A DNA stretch of 64,000 nucleotides. Source: Eretmocerus hayati (lineage: Eukaryota > Arthropoda > Insecta > Hymenoptera > Aphelinidae). The translations under genes were made by a program, and so were the position numbers. The number at the start of each line of letters is the position of its first letter. Position 1 is the first letter of the stretch. The notes under the pieces are model-generated. The model saw nothing but the letters and a program-made list of their open reading frames with translations, was not told where the DNA came from and made no database searches. The DNA lies in NCBI GenBank assembly GCA_029851415.1, contig CM056741.1, positions 88,571,282-88,635,281 of the forward strand. Direction: 5' to 3'. Positions 1 to 11,872 of this stretch are shown here, piece by piece.

Positions 1-1295
1 GGCCAAATTGATGATGTAGCGCACTCGGTCCAGAAATTACACGGAACACGCGTATGTGGGTGTATTAGCGGGCAGAGACCTCGCTCACCTGGATGAGCGA
101 GTGCATGCACGTTTTTTTCTCGTGTGTTCAACGGTCGTCCTCAGCCAATGGACTATTACAACCGGGGCGGATCTCATGGGTTTAACATTTCGTGTTGAAG
201 AGATCCAGCCACTCACCCTGACCTAATTATCTCCGCATTTGCCCGGGAATCATGCCCGTGGAGCGAGGGAAAACTCCTGAAGGGAGGAAACCTGCTCCGG
301 AGAGTTCGGCACACTCATGCTACCCTTACGGTGCTCATGCCATATTTCGTGAGCATCAGCACCGCAATTGTAACATTTCGGCATGGACGTGCTCCTTGCA
401 TGCACTTCTTGGCCGAACTACACAAGCACCCGGGTATACAAGGCCACGCACACGTATTTTGTTGATGGCATCGCTATTATGTATCCATGGTACACCTAGA
501 TTCAGGCCGAACAGAGGATGCCGGTGGTAACAACCGGGGCCCGCAGGCCCCGTGTTGCATCCACCAGTCATCCTCTGGTAATCACACGCGATTTTCAGTG
601 CACTAGATCGAAAGTACACGTTCTGATGATTAATTCCGCATACAATCAATCAGAACGTGTACACACGTCACGCACTAGAGGACGACGGAGATGCGACGGC
701 CAGAGCGCCCTTCTCAGGGCGACAAAGAGCACTACGACAAGTTTGTGGGTTGATTCCTTGCTGACGATGCTGCTCACCTAGTGCAGCACTCCCTGGGCTC
801 GCTGCCATCCATATCACGGTCCGATACGTAGCAGCCAAGTATCAGCTGCATCGTGTTTTTGTTTGGGTTATGTGTGCATGTAGTACTTGCTGCATGCACC
901 CACGCATAACCTGGCCGAAAATACACCCGCGCACCATCACACCACTACGTATGCGGTCACCCACGGCACCGGTGACATGCAGGCCGATGCGGGTGAGCCT
1001 GGATGGCTCGCCAGAGGACGAAGACGACGCAGCCGATGTTGAAACACGGTCGCGCAGACCACACACTAGCAACTTGTTGCTGCCGGTGTGATGGAGCTAT
1101 CTGATGGCGTAGCTTGGCTCAGGTTAGCTGTACCTGATCAGGCCGACGTGGCCGACTAGATGAAAATTCATGCTGCAGACGACACCCATGTATGCACCTG
1201 CCGAAATACTGTATTGTAGCAGTATACTGGATACATATGAGTATGCTACGAATATACCGAGACCCATATAGATATACTAATGCCTCGGAGACACT
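1..1295. other. No recognised gene
   Basis: Moderately GC-rich sequence with several overlapping short open frames on both strands, the longest about 97 codons. None shows a domain, a compositional signature of coding sequence, or a splice pattern I can support. The only structured element noticed is the stem-loop at 706-721, listed separately. Confidence 0.4.
706..721 (+). promoter_or_regulatory. Histone-mRNA-like stem-loop look-alike
   Basis: A 6-bp stem (CGCCCT with AGGGCG) closes a 4-base loop TCTC. It is followed within a few bases by ACAAAGAGC, which resembles the purine-rich downstream element of replication-dependent histone mRNAs. The family consensus begins GG in the stem, whereas here it is CG, and there is no histone-like or other recognisable coding sequence upstream. 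It is mentioned mainly because two closer matches occur at 60.3 and 60.7 kb. It may be chance. Confidence 0.2.
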
Positions 1296-1299
1296 ATAT

Positions 1300-1350
1300 A
1301 GAATAGAATATAATAGAATAGAATAGAATAATCTTCATTTGTCTTTTGAC
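1300..1350 (-). mobile_element. 3' tail of a non-LTR retrotransposon, minus strand
   Basis: Read on the minus strand, a TTTTGTC/GAC-type short hairpin and AAATGAAG are followed by several copies of TATTC. The same order (hairpin, A-rich AATRAAG, short tandem repeat tail) occurs at 4458-4497 and 31309-31358, where the last is a proven insertion. The element body would extend rightward from here, but no reverse transcriptase is visible, so this is a 5'-truncated or non-autonomous copy. The left target repeat was not identified. Confidence 0.5.
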
Positions 1351-4300
1351 AAAACTCCTGATACATTGGGTGAGAATACAGGATTTCAGTCTTGAATCTC
1401 GTGACAATATCACAGGTCATTGAAGGAAGTATAAACTATGTAAGGAAAATCATCTTTGATATGAACTCATTGCGTAACATGGTTATCATAGGAGTCTTGT
1501 GTAAATTCTCACAGTCTAGAGGACTAGGTCATTTTCATTATAAATCTGATGTAGTATCAGATACCACACAATATAGCTATAGTGCTACAGGCCGCGAGTA
1601 GATACATGTACTCAAGGTCATATAGCGAATATTGTATGCAGTGAGAGAACAGGAGTGGAGGCAATGTGAGCTGCGCAGCGCCTCCACACGAGCCGATGCT
1701 TCCTGTAAGTGCAAGCGAGATGAAAGAAGGTATAAGTGGAGGCACGAAGCAGTGCCATACAAATATTTCCGTGAGTCTTGGCCGTGTGATTCTGCTATTC
1801 CCATGCACATACTTGATGCCGTGTATCATAAGGCACTTCAAACTTCGCCGCGCAGCCACCGGGAGAGGGTGCTGCTAGTTTTCCGGACAAATTTCATCGA
1901 CCAATCAGAGCGCGTCTTCTTTGTTGAAGGAGACGGAACTTCAGCATGAAGAAGAAGACGGTCATCAGACCACTTGTTGAGTAGCTGCAGCCGAGTGCAC
2001 ACATTCCTTAGCCTCTCACTTTCATCCGCCAAGAAGTAAATTGCCGTGTGCCCCCAGGAGTCCAGGAGGACCACACGAGAGACTAAAAGAGTCTATGTTT
2101 GATTTTGAAGGACGATTTTGGAACAGACTACTATCTACCCGCAAGAGGATGTCTGGGAACAACGATGAGTTTTTGCCCATTTTCCTAAGAGTAAATTCAA
2201 CCGTCCTAGCCAATATTTGAGCCTCGTGCGCGCGTGCCCATCCTTGCCCCGGCCAAGACGGACTCCTTGGAGACTGCACGTGCTAAGATTGACTAGTGGG
2301 ATATCAATCGGCATGACCAGGAGCCGCAAACTTGGGAAAGAGGACGATAAGTTGAGGTAGCCACCTCGTAAAGATTTAGTACACGTATCGAGTAAGCGTC
2401 TCTGGGATACCTCGTGGAAATTTGAGTGATGCCGTCGTCCGAACGAGGACGAGCAAGGCCGTGCTCCGGGTGGATCGCCATACCGAGTAATCGCAAAACC
2501 TGTCACCAAGGGAAGTTATTCGAGCGCGGAGCTTGTGCTCCAAACTTAGGTGCAGTTGGCCATTGCCGCAGCGTGGCAAAATTCGTTGTCCTTGAGCGGC
2601 CGATTGGGTAGATTTTTGGAGCAGCGTGCCCCAGTCGTTAGTGTACCAGCGTTCACAGAACATCGTCTTTACGTGTGAAGGCCGAATTAGTGATTTTTTA
2701 TTGTATTCCCAGGATTAGTGAGGTGGTTCTAGTGTCTTTACAGGGGGATGGAGAGACATTTACTAATGATTGAATTCGATATGAATTTTGTCCGTTACTT
2801 GTCGGGATTGTGATATGTCAATTCATAAACCGCCGCGAAAAAAGAACGTGTACAGAATAGAGGTCGAATTATTTTGATCATGGATACTGTTTATCGTTTA
2901 GCGTGCGTGTGTTCCCTTCCTCTATTCGATTTACGCAAATTTTGATGATGAACAAAGTTGTTACATTTTCCAATAGAAATCTGATGGTATATCTGGTTTT
3001 ACCGGAGAAGCCACTTTTCAAGGTTTTTGATAATTTGCAGGTTCTTCTGGCAGAATTTTGAAATCTTGACTCCAGCAATCGGAAGACCAAAGACTTTCAC
3101 GTCAGAGCAGTATCTAGAGAATTTTCTGTAGCTGTACCCCGAGGGCCTCACTCCAGTGGAATGTAGTGGAAGACAGAATAATGCTCGGAAGCCCAGAAGC
3201 GTCTGTAGCTCGGACAGGGAGCAATTTACGTAAATTCTCATGATGAATAAACTGTCACAATTCCTTAAGTCAATCTGGTCGGGTACCTGGTACTGCCAGA
3301 GAAGCTATTCTTCGGTGTTTCTGGCAAATCTAAAGGATTCCTCGGCAGGATTCCGGAATTCCGACCCTGGCAAGGTAATCGAGGTGTTCTTTCTATTTTT
3401 AGCTATTGTTGGAGTTCGTAGAGCTTGAGAACATCCGAGAAAAATTCAGCAGCAGTAGCAAGGCTCAATGGCCCGCAATTCCCCTTCGATGTCACGCGAG
3501 TGACTTATTTGAATTCCATTGGCCATCATGGGCATCGGATAATTTGGTCATCAGCCCTGCTCCTCCCTGCGAGTCTCTCTCGCAGCTCTGAGATCGGCAG
3601 TTAGCCACAGTCCGGCAAGCAGCGAACAGCTGTGCTGCTTGCACTCAGAATTGCACCCGTGCCGGTGCCATCCTCGCGATCGCTTCTCAATCCCGATCCC
3701 TTAATTCTCACGTCGCGCCCACACTCGCGCCTTCATTCTTTTGGATACGTTCATACGCACACTTGATAAGAGAATATATTCCCAGTTAGTTTAGAGTATG
3801 AAAAATCGTGAGTGACTTTTTCAGTGAACCCATCCAGCACCTTTTGATCCACATATTTAGGGCTCCAGGGTTTCACAAGAACACCATGCCTCGCTCATTT
3901 GATAGCAGAGCGGGAAAAGGATCGTGCTTGGAGTCTTTGGGAATTTTTCCAGTGTGCCGCGAGTGTGGACTTCACGCGCGCGCGGGGAATCGGGGTATCG
4001 CGAGGCAGTGGACTCTGTGCCGTGGAAAGTGTTGTGCGCCTGGCGGGAATCTGCCCGTCCTCACCTGTGTCTTCGGAATAGCAGACCCCAACACCAAGCC
4101 TTTATATAGGCCTTCCTCGGCACCGACTCCAGCGGACGACGCATACAGGCACGAGGAGTTCGCCGGCCGGCGATCTCGGTGGTGTCATCTTCGGGGCGCT
4201 CATTGGCATCTTGGTCACACGGAGCAGCCAGCCTGCACAACTGCAGTACCACAACATCATCGGTGGTGCAACACAGCAGTCTTCAGCTGGGGCAACCTCG

Positions 4301-4440
4301 ATGCCAGGAACATCGGCGTCGAGGGCAGATTGCAGTGCAGAGGGGCAGCGCGGGACGGGGACGCCGCAGCAAGTTAGCCGCGGCCGGTGAGAAGATGTAT
4401 CGATCCTCTCTCTCTCTCTCTCACCCATATGTGAATTATG
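1351..4440. other. No recognised gene
   Basis: Only short overlapping frames are present. The longest is 189 codons at 3808-4377 on the plus strand. It is GC-rich, with overlapping open frames in all three phases and no recognisable domain, so I treat it as fortuitous. Part of 3.6-4.44 kb may be the untranslated 3' region of the retrotransposon whose tail follows. A fragment with repeated short TTCCGGCA-like motifs lies around 3.0-3.4 kb but could not be assigned. Confidence 0.35.
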
Positions 4441-4498
4441 CTACTGTACTTTTTTAATTTTGCCCTCGGGCGAATAAAGGTTATCAATCAATCAATCA
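4441..4498 (+). mobile_element. 3' tail of a non-LTR retrotransposon
   Basis: TTTTGCCCTCGGGCGAATAA contains a GCCC-TC-GGGC hairpin and a polyadenylation-like AATAAA, and is followed by about four copies of ATCA. This matches the organisation at 31309-31358 (TTTTGCCTACGGGC, then GAATGAAAGG, then ATTCT repeats). In insects this pattern marks the 3' end of non-LTR retrotransposons or SINEs that end in microsatellites instead of poly(A). No reverse transcriptase was found upstream, so the copy is probably 5'-truncated. Confidence 0.6.
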
Positions 4499-6105
4499 CC
4501 CATTATTCATATGAGATATACATGATTATGCGTGTATACGTCGGCCGCGGCACTTGTCGCGCGCTTTTTCTCTCCCCCCTCACCCCTCGCTCCACTATTC
4601 GCCTCGAGCAGTTGAGAATTGTTGCCGCACTGTATACCCCCCGTGAGTTCATCAGCTGACCATCGCGCAGCTGATGAACTGGCATTGCTCGCGCTTTTTG
4701 CGACGAGCTCATATGTCCCATATACTTGCAACATATCGATTTGACTTTTATGGCGCTCGCTCGCATTACACGTTATAGATATCCGTCGATTCGTACGTGC
4801 ATTGCCCAGCGCATTCGTCAGTGCCTGGCTAACTTTGATGTTTGTGTCGTAAATTGTTTCATGTAAAATACAGTCGACTCGATTTGCTTCAGCACTCGTT
4901 TACGTATTTTTTCGAAAAATTGAAAAATTGACTCGCCTTCCAGCGTTTTTACGTCAATTTCAACACTCGAACTGGATATCGTGAATTGATTTTGCACTTT
5001 TCGTAACTGATTTTTTGTAATACCGTCATATAGTGTTCTTGATCCTTTCAGTATTTACCCTGTTCAGTGCAATTGAATCGCTTGTCTCAAAATGGCTACA
5101 GATATACTATCTCGTCAAATAAACGAGCCTGGAAGGATACTTAATTTTGTTGAGGACACCAATAAGCGTGGGGAAGCTCATCCCACTGTAGCTTATTCAA
5201 ATACGAGGATTAGAGTCCTTGTAGCTTATCGGAAGGATTTTGTTTCACGCCACGACAAACTATACCCGCATCGTACAACGCTCTAGGAGCAAGAGTATTT
5301 CAAGCGAAACGTATTTCATTCCACAGAAGAATCATATTGCGGAGCTCGAACTTGGCATTAAAAAATAATCGCCCAAAAAGGGAGTCTTTTGCGCAGCTTA
5401 TCGACAGGCTCGTCAGCTGTTCCAAATCAATCTGCACCAATATTTGATATCCGACAATTTATTCAAGCTTCTGCGGAAGTGCAGTTAATGCCCCATATTG
5501 AAGTTTCTGAATTTTTATTCTGAATATGGATCATCCATATGAATCGGGTCACGGAGAATCGCCGAATGGTGTTAGTTCAGGTGACGCAAACTTTGGTAAA
5601 AAAAATGATGGACGAAAATATTTGTGAATAACATTATCAGTTTCTCGAAGATATTGACTTTTTCATATTACAAAACGCATAGATCGGAAGTTATCCAATA
5701 GACTGAGCTGCAAATTTCCTCTCAGAACATCATCGAATGGTCATCTACCTAACAGATGAATTCTATAAAGATCAATTGAAGGATCCGGGAGAGCGCATGG
5801 ATGGCAAAGCAACAACATACACACCAACAAGGCCGAAGACAGCGAGAGATGAATTTCTAGTGTGCCCGGAATAATCTTGGAGAAAGAAAGGTGACCTACA
5901 ATCAAAAGATTTCGGTGAGAGGAACAGGATTATGGATTTCGAATCTGCGTGAGCGACAATTTTTACAATACAAATTTGATTTGACTTAGAAGATCCGAGG
6001 AAAATCTCTCGTCACCAGTACAACTCTTCCTATTTGAGGGAGCAAGATGTAAAACTCCTCTGTCTATGCTCATAGGTAGCAGAATAGAATTTAATTTTAG
6101 CTGGT
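4499..6105. other. No recognised gene; possible degenerate ORF start at 5092
   Basis: A 64-codon frame starts at 5092 in a good arthropod initiation context (CAAAATGG), but it stops at 5286, matches nothing I recognise and does not clearly continue in another frame. Around 5.88-6.05 kb there is a degenerate copy of the dispersed repeat also found near 8.76, 10.08 and 35.6 kb (core ACCTACAATC, then AGATTT, then GAGAGGAA). Nothing else is supported. Confidence 0.3.
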
Positions 6106-7625
6106 AATTCTGTGGCGGTCAGACGAAGGGGCGTAAGTCCATTCGAATGGAAATTGAGAAAAATACGTCTGAATGCTATCATCGAAATACTACAATCATG
6201 ATAGCGGGATTATGAGTATCTTCCATCACTAATGACGGAACGGATCGGTTATTTCGTGAGTGGCGTGTGGTACTGTCTTAAAACACCAATATATGTCAAG
6301 AGATCTGGCAAAGTGACGTAAGTCCAGTGGACTTACGTCACTTTGCCAGATCTTTGCCAGACTAACATCCAAAATCTTTCATCTCTCTCATCTAGTGGGC
6401 AAACTCAGATCAGAATCGAATCCCAGATTCCTATGATGAGCTTGTGGAATTGATTGTAAGCCATAAGGTGGGTTAGCAATTTCATCGATGGCGTGTGATT
6501 CGCGTGTACATGATTTCATTTACATGCTGATTTGAACCTTCGTACGTACACGACCACACTCACCTACACACATACACACATTCACACACTCACACGCACG
6601 CACACACAGACTCTCAGATGCAAGTGAAGAGCTTATCACAAATAATGTTAAGATCCTTGGATAATCCATAGATTCAAATCATTGTTACTTTCTCGCTAGC
6701 AATTTTGTTCATATTACTTCCGATGGATGAGGTAACTGTACTCAACATGTTCACCATGTGATTACCACGAAAGGGGGTGCAGGACAAATTTTATTACCAC
6801 TTAGAATGTGTTCATCGAGTCTGAAAGAGTCATGGATAGTGTTTTAGACCAGCAAAGGCTCCAAATTTGGTTGCACGCTGATGAAAACGATTTACTCCAT
6901 CGACGATCTACATGATCTTTCGGGGAAATTATGACAGCTCGACTCCAGTTGGTCAAAATCAGACGTACTCCACTCCATTTTGATGGTCTTGAAAGAAGCC
7001 TAGGAATGAGCTGGAGTACTTTGAAAAATGTTAGAGTAGGCCAGAGTTGTTGCGAAAATAGCTTAATGGGGGCATATTGGGTACTCCCTCCCGCAAGCTT
7101 GCAAGAAATCGCTTCTTGTGAAAATTGTGATAGCTCGGCTTCGGTTGGTCGGAATTGAACTTATGGTATCTTGAAGGTCTTAGAACAAGCTTCGCAATGC
7201 GATAAAATGCGTTGAAGAATATCCAAGTGGCCCAAAACTATTGATATAAAATTGGCAAAATGGCTTATATGGAGTGGGGAGGGGGCATGTTGGTTGCACT
7301 CACCTCACATCATAAATCTTCTTGTATCAATAAAGTTTCAATTCCATCGTTGGATGTTGTTAAAAATCGACATTTTTTTCCACTGGAAATCTTGATTTCT
7401 ATACTGAACTGTGGACTCACGACCTTTTTCCTGACCAACGAATTCCAAGGTCTACAGAGTGGACTTACGCCCTTTTACGAATTCAGTTTTCTCGCAAGAA
7501 ATACGATATTTGCGCCCGGAAAGTGTTTGAAGTGATGAGAAAGGTTGAGTAGAACACCGTAGATGCCTCAACTCGAATTTCATGAAATTTGGACTAACGC
7601 CCTTTAGTCTGACCGCCACAGAATT
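6106..7625. mobile_element. 1.5-kb TIR element, TIR CTGTGGCGGTCAGAC, TSD AATT
   Basis: The left end reads CTGTGGCGGTCAGAC, then AAGGGGCGTAAGTCCA; the right end is the inverted version. The palindromic 4-bp AATT flanks both ends and may be a target duplication. The GGGCGTAAGTCCA-type motif recurs inside (about 7463-7475), and the palindrome at 6301-6353 carries GACGTAAGTCCA. No transposase is present; frames of 75-91 codons inside show no domain. It is a non-autonomous DNA element whose superfamily is uncertain. The architecture resembles the element at 36900-38720, which also has inward-repeated end motifs finishing in AAGTCCA. Confidence 0.6.
6301..6353. repeat. 53-bp near-perfect palindrome
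   Basis: Two 26-bp arms, each perfectly complementary to the other, are separated by one base. The left arm begins AGATCTGGCAAAGTGACG. It lies inside the TIR element at 6106-7625 and contains the same GTAAGTCCA core as its ends. Confidence 0.9.
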
Positions 7626-10247
7626 GTAGTAGGAGATTTTTCGTGTGTATACAAATCTGTGACTTCTTTATTCGAGTGTGGGTATAGAATATGTGCAATA
7701 ATAATGAGAGGCTTATCTCGTCAGATGGATTTTCCATCGTCAAAATTCTCAGGAAGAGCAATTTGGTTTCCACTATATTGTTCCTCTCAGCAAGATCTTC
7801 AGATTGTAGATGACAATTTCTACTCGAAGATAGTCAATGTTCAAGAAAAATGATGACTCCCAAAGGAAGGTATGAGAGTATCATCTGAGAATTTTATTCT
7901 CAGAGGAACTTTTTATCCTCAGAGTATTTAGAGAGAGGCTCCCACCATTAAGTACTCGACGTCAAGATCTTTCGATTTTGGGTTGAATTTTTTTTGTAGG
8001 TATCCGGTGGTCACGGGAACGATGATTTGCAGAGGAATTCAATGTTTTGACACGTATGTTGTTCTTCCTGTCGTTTCCGAGTTCTAGTCAATCCTTTGAT
8101 CGATCTCTCCGAAATGTTCATGAGTGGTAGATGAACACGTCGTGGTGTGCTGGAAGGATTTGATTGTATCAGACAGTTTTCGACATATGCGTCTTTGAAA
8201 ACTAAAATGTCAAAAGTTCCCAAAATTTGATTCAATTTTTGGAAAATATGTTCTAGAATGAGTTCCTGGAAGAATTCAGAGTAGGGTAATGAAATGTTGA
8301 TATTGGCATGATAGACCGGTTGGTTGATGAATAATTTCGTGAAAATGTATGGAAGAGGAATATTACGTGGTTCTATATAACGTGGTGGATAATTTATGAT
8401 TTCAACTATTGAAATGAATGACATTGGGGGGTAAACATTAAGGGAATGAATGGGAATGGCGAAAGAATCGGTGTTCGAGTGACAAGAACTTTGATATGAG
8501 GACTGTGGACGAAAATATTTCTGATTGCAATAATAGAATTTCGGAAGATGTTAGCAATTCTATGGTTGAAGATGGATACGTCAAAAACTTTGATATAGTT
8601 AGGTGTTGATCCGTTCATCACATCTCAGGGTGGTTATCTATCACTCATGAGAATTTCAGGGAAATCGATCAAAGAATTGAGGAGAACGGCTGGACAACAT
8701 GCATACAGGCAGAGATAATAACGGTTGAAGATCAATGTCTAGCATGGAGGGGATAATAGTGAAGGGGAATATGAGACCTACAATCGAACGATCCCGGCAA
8801 GATGGAAGAAATGGTTGAAGCTGACTCTCTGTCAGTGAAATTTCTTCAAATGGAAAATGGATTTCAGTGAAATAATTGGAGGAATTCCTTGTCACGCATA
8901 GAACTCTTTTCTTTTTGAGGAATCGATATTATAGTGATAGGATTATAACGATGAATTAATGGGGTCGAGCCGATTGTAAAAGGCGGTGTAGGATAGATTG
9001 CAGAAGGCAATGTAGGCGGATCATAGGGAGAAATGTGTGCGGTCATTGAAATGGGGATTGGAGCGAATTTTAGAATGAACTGTGGGGCGGACTCGAGTGG
9101 GCAGTGTGGGGCGGATTATAGGAGAAATACGCTGCTAGAAGTAATGAGCAGAATGCTTTCTCACGGCGTTAAATGATGATAATCATAACGATTGAGAAAG
9201 TATCTCATATTCTGAGTTATTCCTCTGAGGAAGCATTTCAGAGAGATTCGGGTCATCTCAAAGAAGGTTTTCCCAACAATATCTTTTAGGTCGAGAGAAA
9301 ATTTCGATACAGTTGGCTTAAAGATGATTAAACTGGAGTTCTTCGTCAAAGTGATCTTCTCCCGGAAGGAACTCCATTTGAATAATGTTTTACGGATTTT
9401 AAGAGAATTTGGTATCAACCAATGAATTCAGAATGGCGCATGAGTGAGTTTTTAGGTCATTAGGATGGAGATAAATGAGTCGTTTAGGATGATACGAAGA
9501 AAAAATGACTATTAATAAAAATGTTCCACTATTTTTTTAGTTATCCTTTCGAGGAAGCTTTTCAGAGAGATTTAGGCTCTCTAGATTGAAGTTTTCTTAA
9601 CAATATCCGTCGTTTGGTTGAGACGGAATTTCGATGGAGTGGGTTTAAGAATGATCAAAATGAAGTTTTTGGTGGAAATTTTGATTTCTTCGGAGATTTG
9701 GAATCTGTGAAGGTTGAATGGAAATTCGGTATTAACCAGTCGATAGATCATGCAGAAAAAATTCTAGTTCAGGTGGCTCAATTTCCGGTGAGACCGTATT
9801 GGGGGAAGATATTTATGTATTAAGAGTCGAAATTAGAGCAATTTCGCTTTGAGAACGCCATGGATCAAATTTGATTGGGAGCTGAAAGCTGCCAAATCAC
9901 TGGGCTATCAGAACTTGGTTTCTGTCCAACTTGTAGGAAGCCAAAAGTTGATGAGGTGAACAGTAAAGAGAGAAAGCGTGTCCGGTATGAAACAACGCAC
10001 ACACACACACGCATACAAACACGGACAGAGGGGCACAAAGATGAGTCTCTGACAGATTCGGAAGGCCATTAAGAGAAAAAGTGTTACCTACAATCGATAG
10101 ATTTTGCTGAGAGGAAGAGAATGGTCTACGGTTTTCTCAGATAAGAGGAATTTTCTTGAAGGATACATTAGTTTTGGAGAAAAATTTGATCAAATTTTCG
10201 TTTGAGTGAAATCAAAGCTTTCTCTTTCGAGAAAACAAAATTGGGGT
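7626..10247. repeat. Dispersed repeat sequence, no recognised gene
   Basis: AT-rich sequence holding at least two diverged copies of one repeat: about 8760-8930 and 9990-10230. Both have the core ACCTACAATCG, an AGAGGAAGAG-like stretch, and then text ending near TCTTTCGAGAAAACAAAA. A CA-rich tract (9996-10012) precedes the second. The best match elsewhere is 35520-35790. An open frame of 137 codons lies on the minus strand at 8011-8424. It has no domain I recognise and lies within repeated sequence, so it is not annotated as a gene. Confidence 0.45.
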
Positions 10248-10660
10248 GGACCTTGAACGGCAGTGTGGGGCGGACTTTGCATGTCAGTGTGGAGCGGACA
10301 ATAGAATGGAGAGTGGGGCGGATTTTGAACGACAATGTGGGGTGGATTCCGGGAGGTAGCGTGGGGCTTACTTTGAACAGCAGTGCGGGGCGGATTCTGG
10401 ATGGCGATGTGGGGCGGACGATAGAATAAAGAGTGGGCGGATTTTCAACGTCAAAGTGGAGCGAAGTGGGGCGGGAACGAATATTTTGATTGCAGTGTGG
10501 GGTGGATTATGAAAGGAGGAGTGGGCGGGTTTGTACGGCAATGTGGGGCGGACAATAGAATGAAGAGTGGGGCGGATTGTGAACGGCAGTGTGGGGCGGA
10601 GTGGGCAGAAATGCATATGTTATGAAGGGCGGAGTGGGGTGGCGTGGGCGGTGTGGGGCG
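10248..10660. repeat. Degenerate minisatellite, GTGGGGCGGA units
   Basis: GTGTGGGGCGGA recurs about every 30-33 bp with variable spacers such as TTGAACGGCA and CAATAGAATG. A shorter outlier with the same unit sits at about 9070-9118. The unit has few stop codons, so short glycine/arginine-rich frames appear on both strands. These are by-products of the repeat. Confidence 0.75.
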
Positions 10661-10697
10661 CCGTGGGCGGAAGATTTAAAAAGAACTACATAATATG

Positions 10698-10736
<39 letters not shown>

Positions 10737-10738
10737 TG
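10698..10738. repeat. (TA)n and T-run at the edge of a foldback element
   Basis: An alternating TA tract is followed by a run of about ten T. It directly abuts the left end of the inverted-repeat element beginning about 10740. A second TA-rich tract (ACATATATACATATAT) lies just beyond that element's right end, so the element may have inserted into a TA microsatellite. Confidence 0.8.
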
Positions 10739-10739
10739 A

Positions 10740-11872
10740 TGTGAAAGCCCAAAATCCGTGATTGCCGGGCATTCACTAGTAAATCCTAAGATTCACTGGT
10801 CGAGGCCAGTGAATGCTGACATTTACTAGTGAAAGCCCGGGAATCGTAGCTGATCTCGTCACTGAGACCATATTTGGGGCCTTCACTAGTGATTGTCAGC
10901 ATTCACTGGCCATCTACCAGTGATTGTCAGCATTCACTGGTCTCGAACAGTGATTGTCAGCATTCACTGACCCGGCCCAGTGAATGTCGGAGATCGAAAG
11001 AATTGGGGAATGGGAGTCGAATGAGATGTCATACACATTGTCTCATTATTCCAAGTTTCCGAGGCAGGTTGGAATATGGAAAAATCGAGGTATAGTGTTC
11101 AATACTCTCTCAACCTTTCCGTATGAACCCCTACTCTGTGGCAACTCCGAAAAGAGTGAGTTTCACTCTTTTGGAGTGAGAATTTTACACGGGCCCAAAA
11201 GAATCTCATTAATTCCGAATTGCCCCAAAAAGGGGGTTTCACTCAGAAAGGTTCAAGAAGTATGGCCTCTTCATTCATCACCCATCGAATGACGTCAGGA
11301 GTTCCTGATTTCTAACCTTCATCTACTGAGGTAGCCGTGGCGCACAAAATTGAAAGGACAATTGTGTCAGCATGAGCAGTGTATCATGAATGATCATAAG
11401 TGGAACGTTTATGTCACTCAACTTTTGTCATTGAAAAGTATTTCCTATGAGGTATTTCTGAGATCGACAAGTATTTGACGAGACATTTTATTGACAACTC
11501 CTCATTGATGGATAATCGAGTTTTCTCCATATTCCAACCTATGCCTCGGGAACTTGGGATAATGAGACAATGTGTTTGACATTTCATTCGACTTCCATTC
11601 CCCAATTCTTCCGATCTCCGACATTCACTGGGCCGGATCAGTGAATGCTGACATTCACTGGTCGATGCCCACTGAATGCTGAAAATCACTGGTCGATGGC
11701 CAGTGAATGCTGACAATCACTAGTGAAAGCCCGAATTATGGACTCAGCGACGAGATCAGCTACGAATTCCGGGCTTTCACTAGTGAATGTCAGCATTCAC
11801 CGGCCTCGACCAGTGAATCTTAGGATTCACTAGTGAGTGCCCGGCAATCACGGATTTCGGGCTTTCACGGTA
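10740..11872. mobile_element. Foldback element with CATTCACTGG subrepeats
   Basis: Arms at about 10740-11100 and 11510-11872 are inverted copies. The ends read GTGAAAGCCCAAAATCCGTG and its complement. Each arm is built of short palindromic subrepeats such as TTCACTGGTCGAGGCCAGTG, spaced by TGATTGTCAG or TGCTGACA. The inner part of both arms shares a run including AGAATTGGGGAATGG. The middle (11100-11510) is single copy and has no coding signature. This is a non-autonomous foldback-type element, unrelated in sequence to the GGAACTATCTG family in this window. Confidence 0.75.

Noticed and set aside
3808..4377. 189-codon frame
   Set aside because: GC-rich with overlapping frames in all phases, no domain, and located just upstream of a retrotransposon tail.
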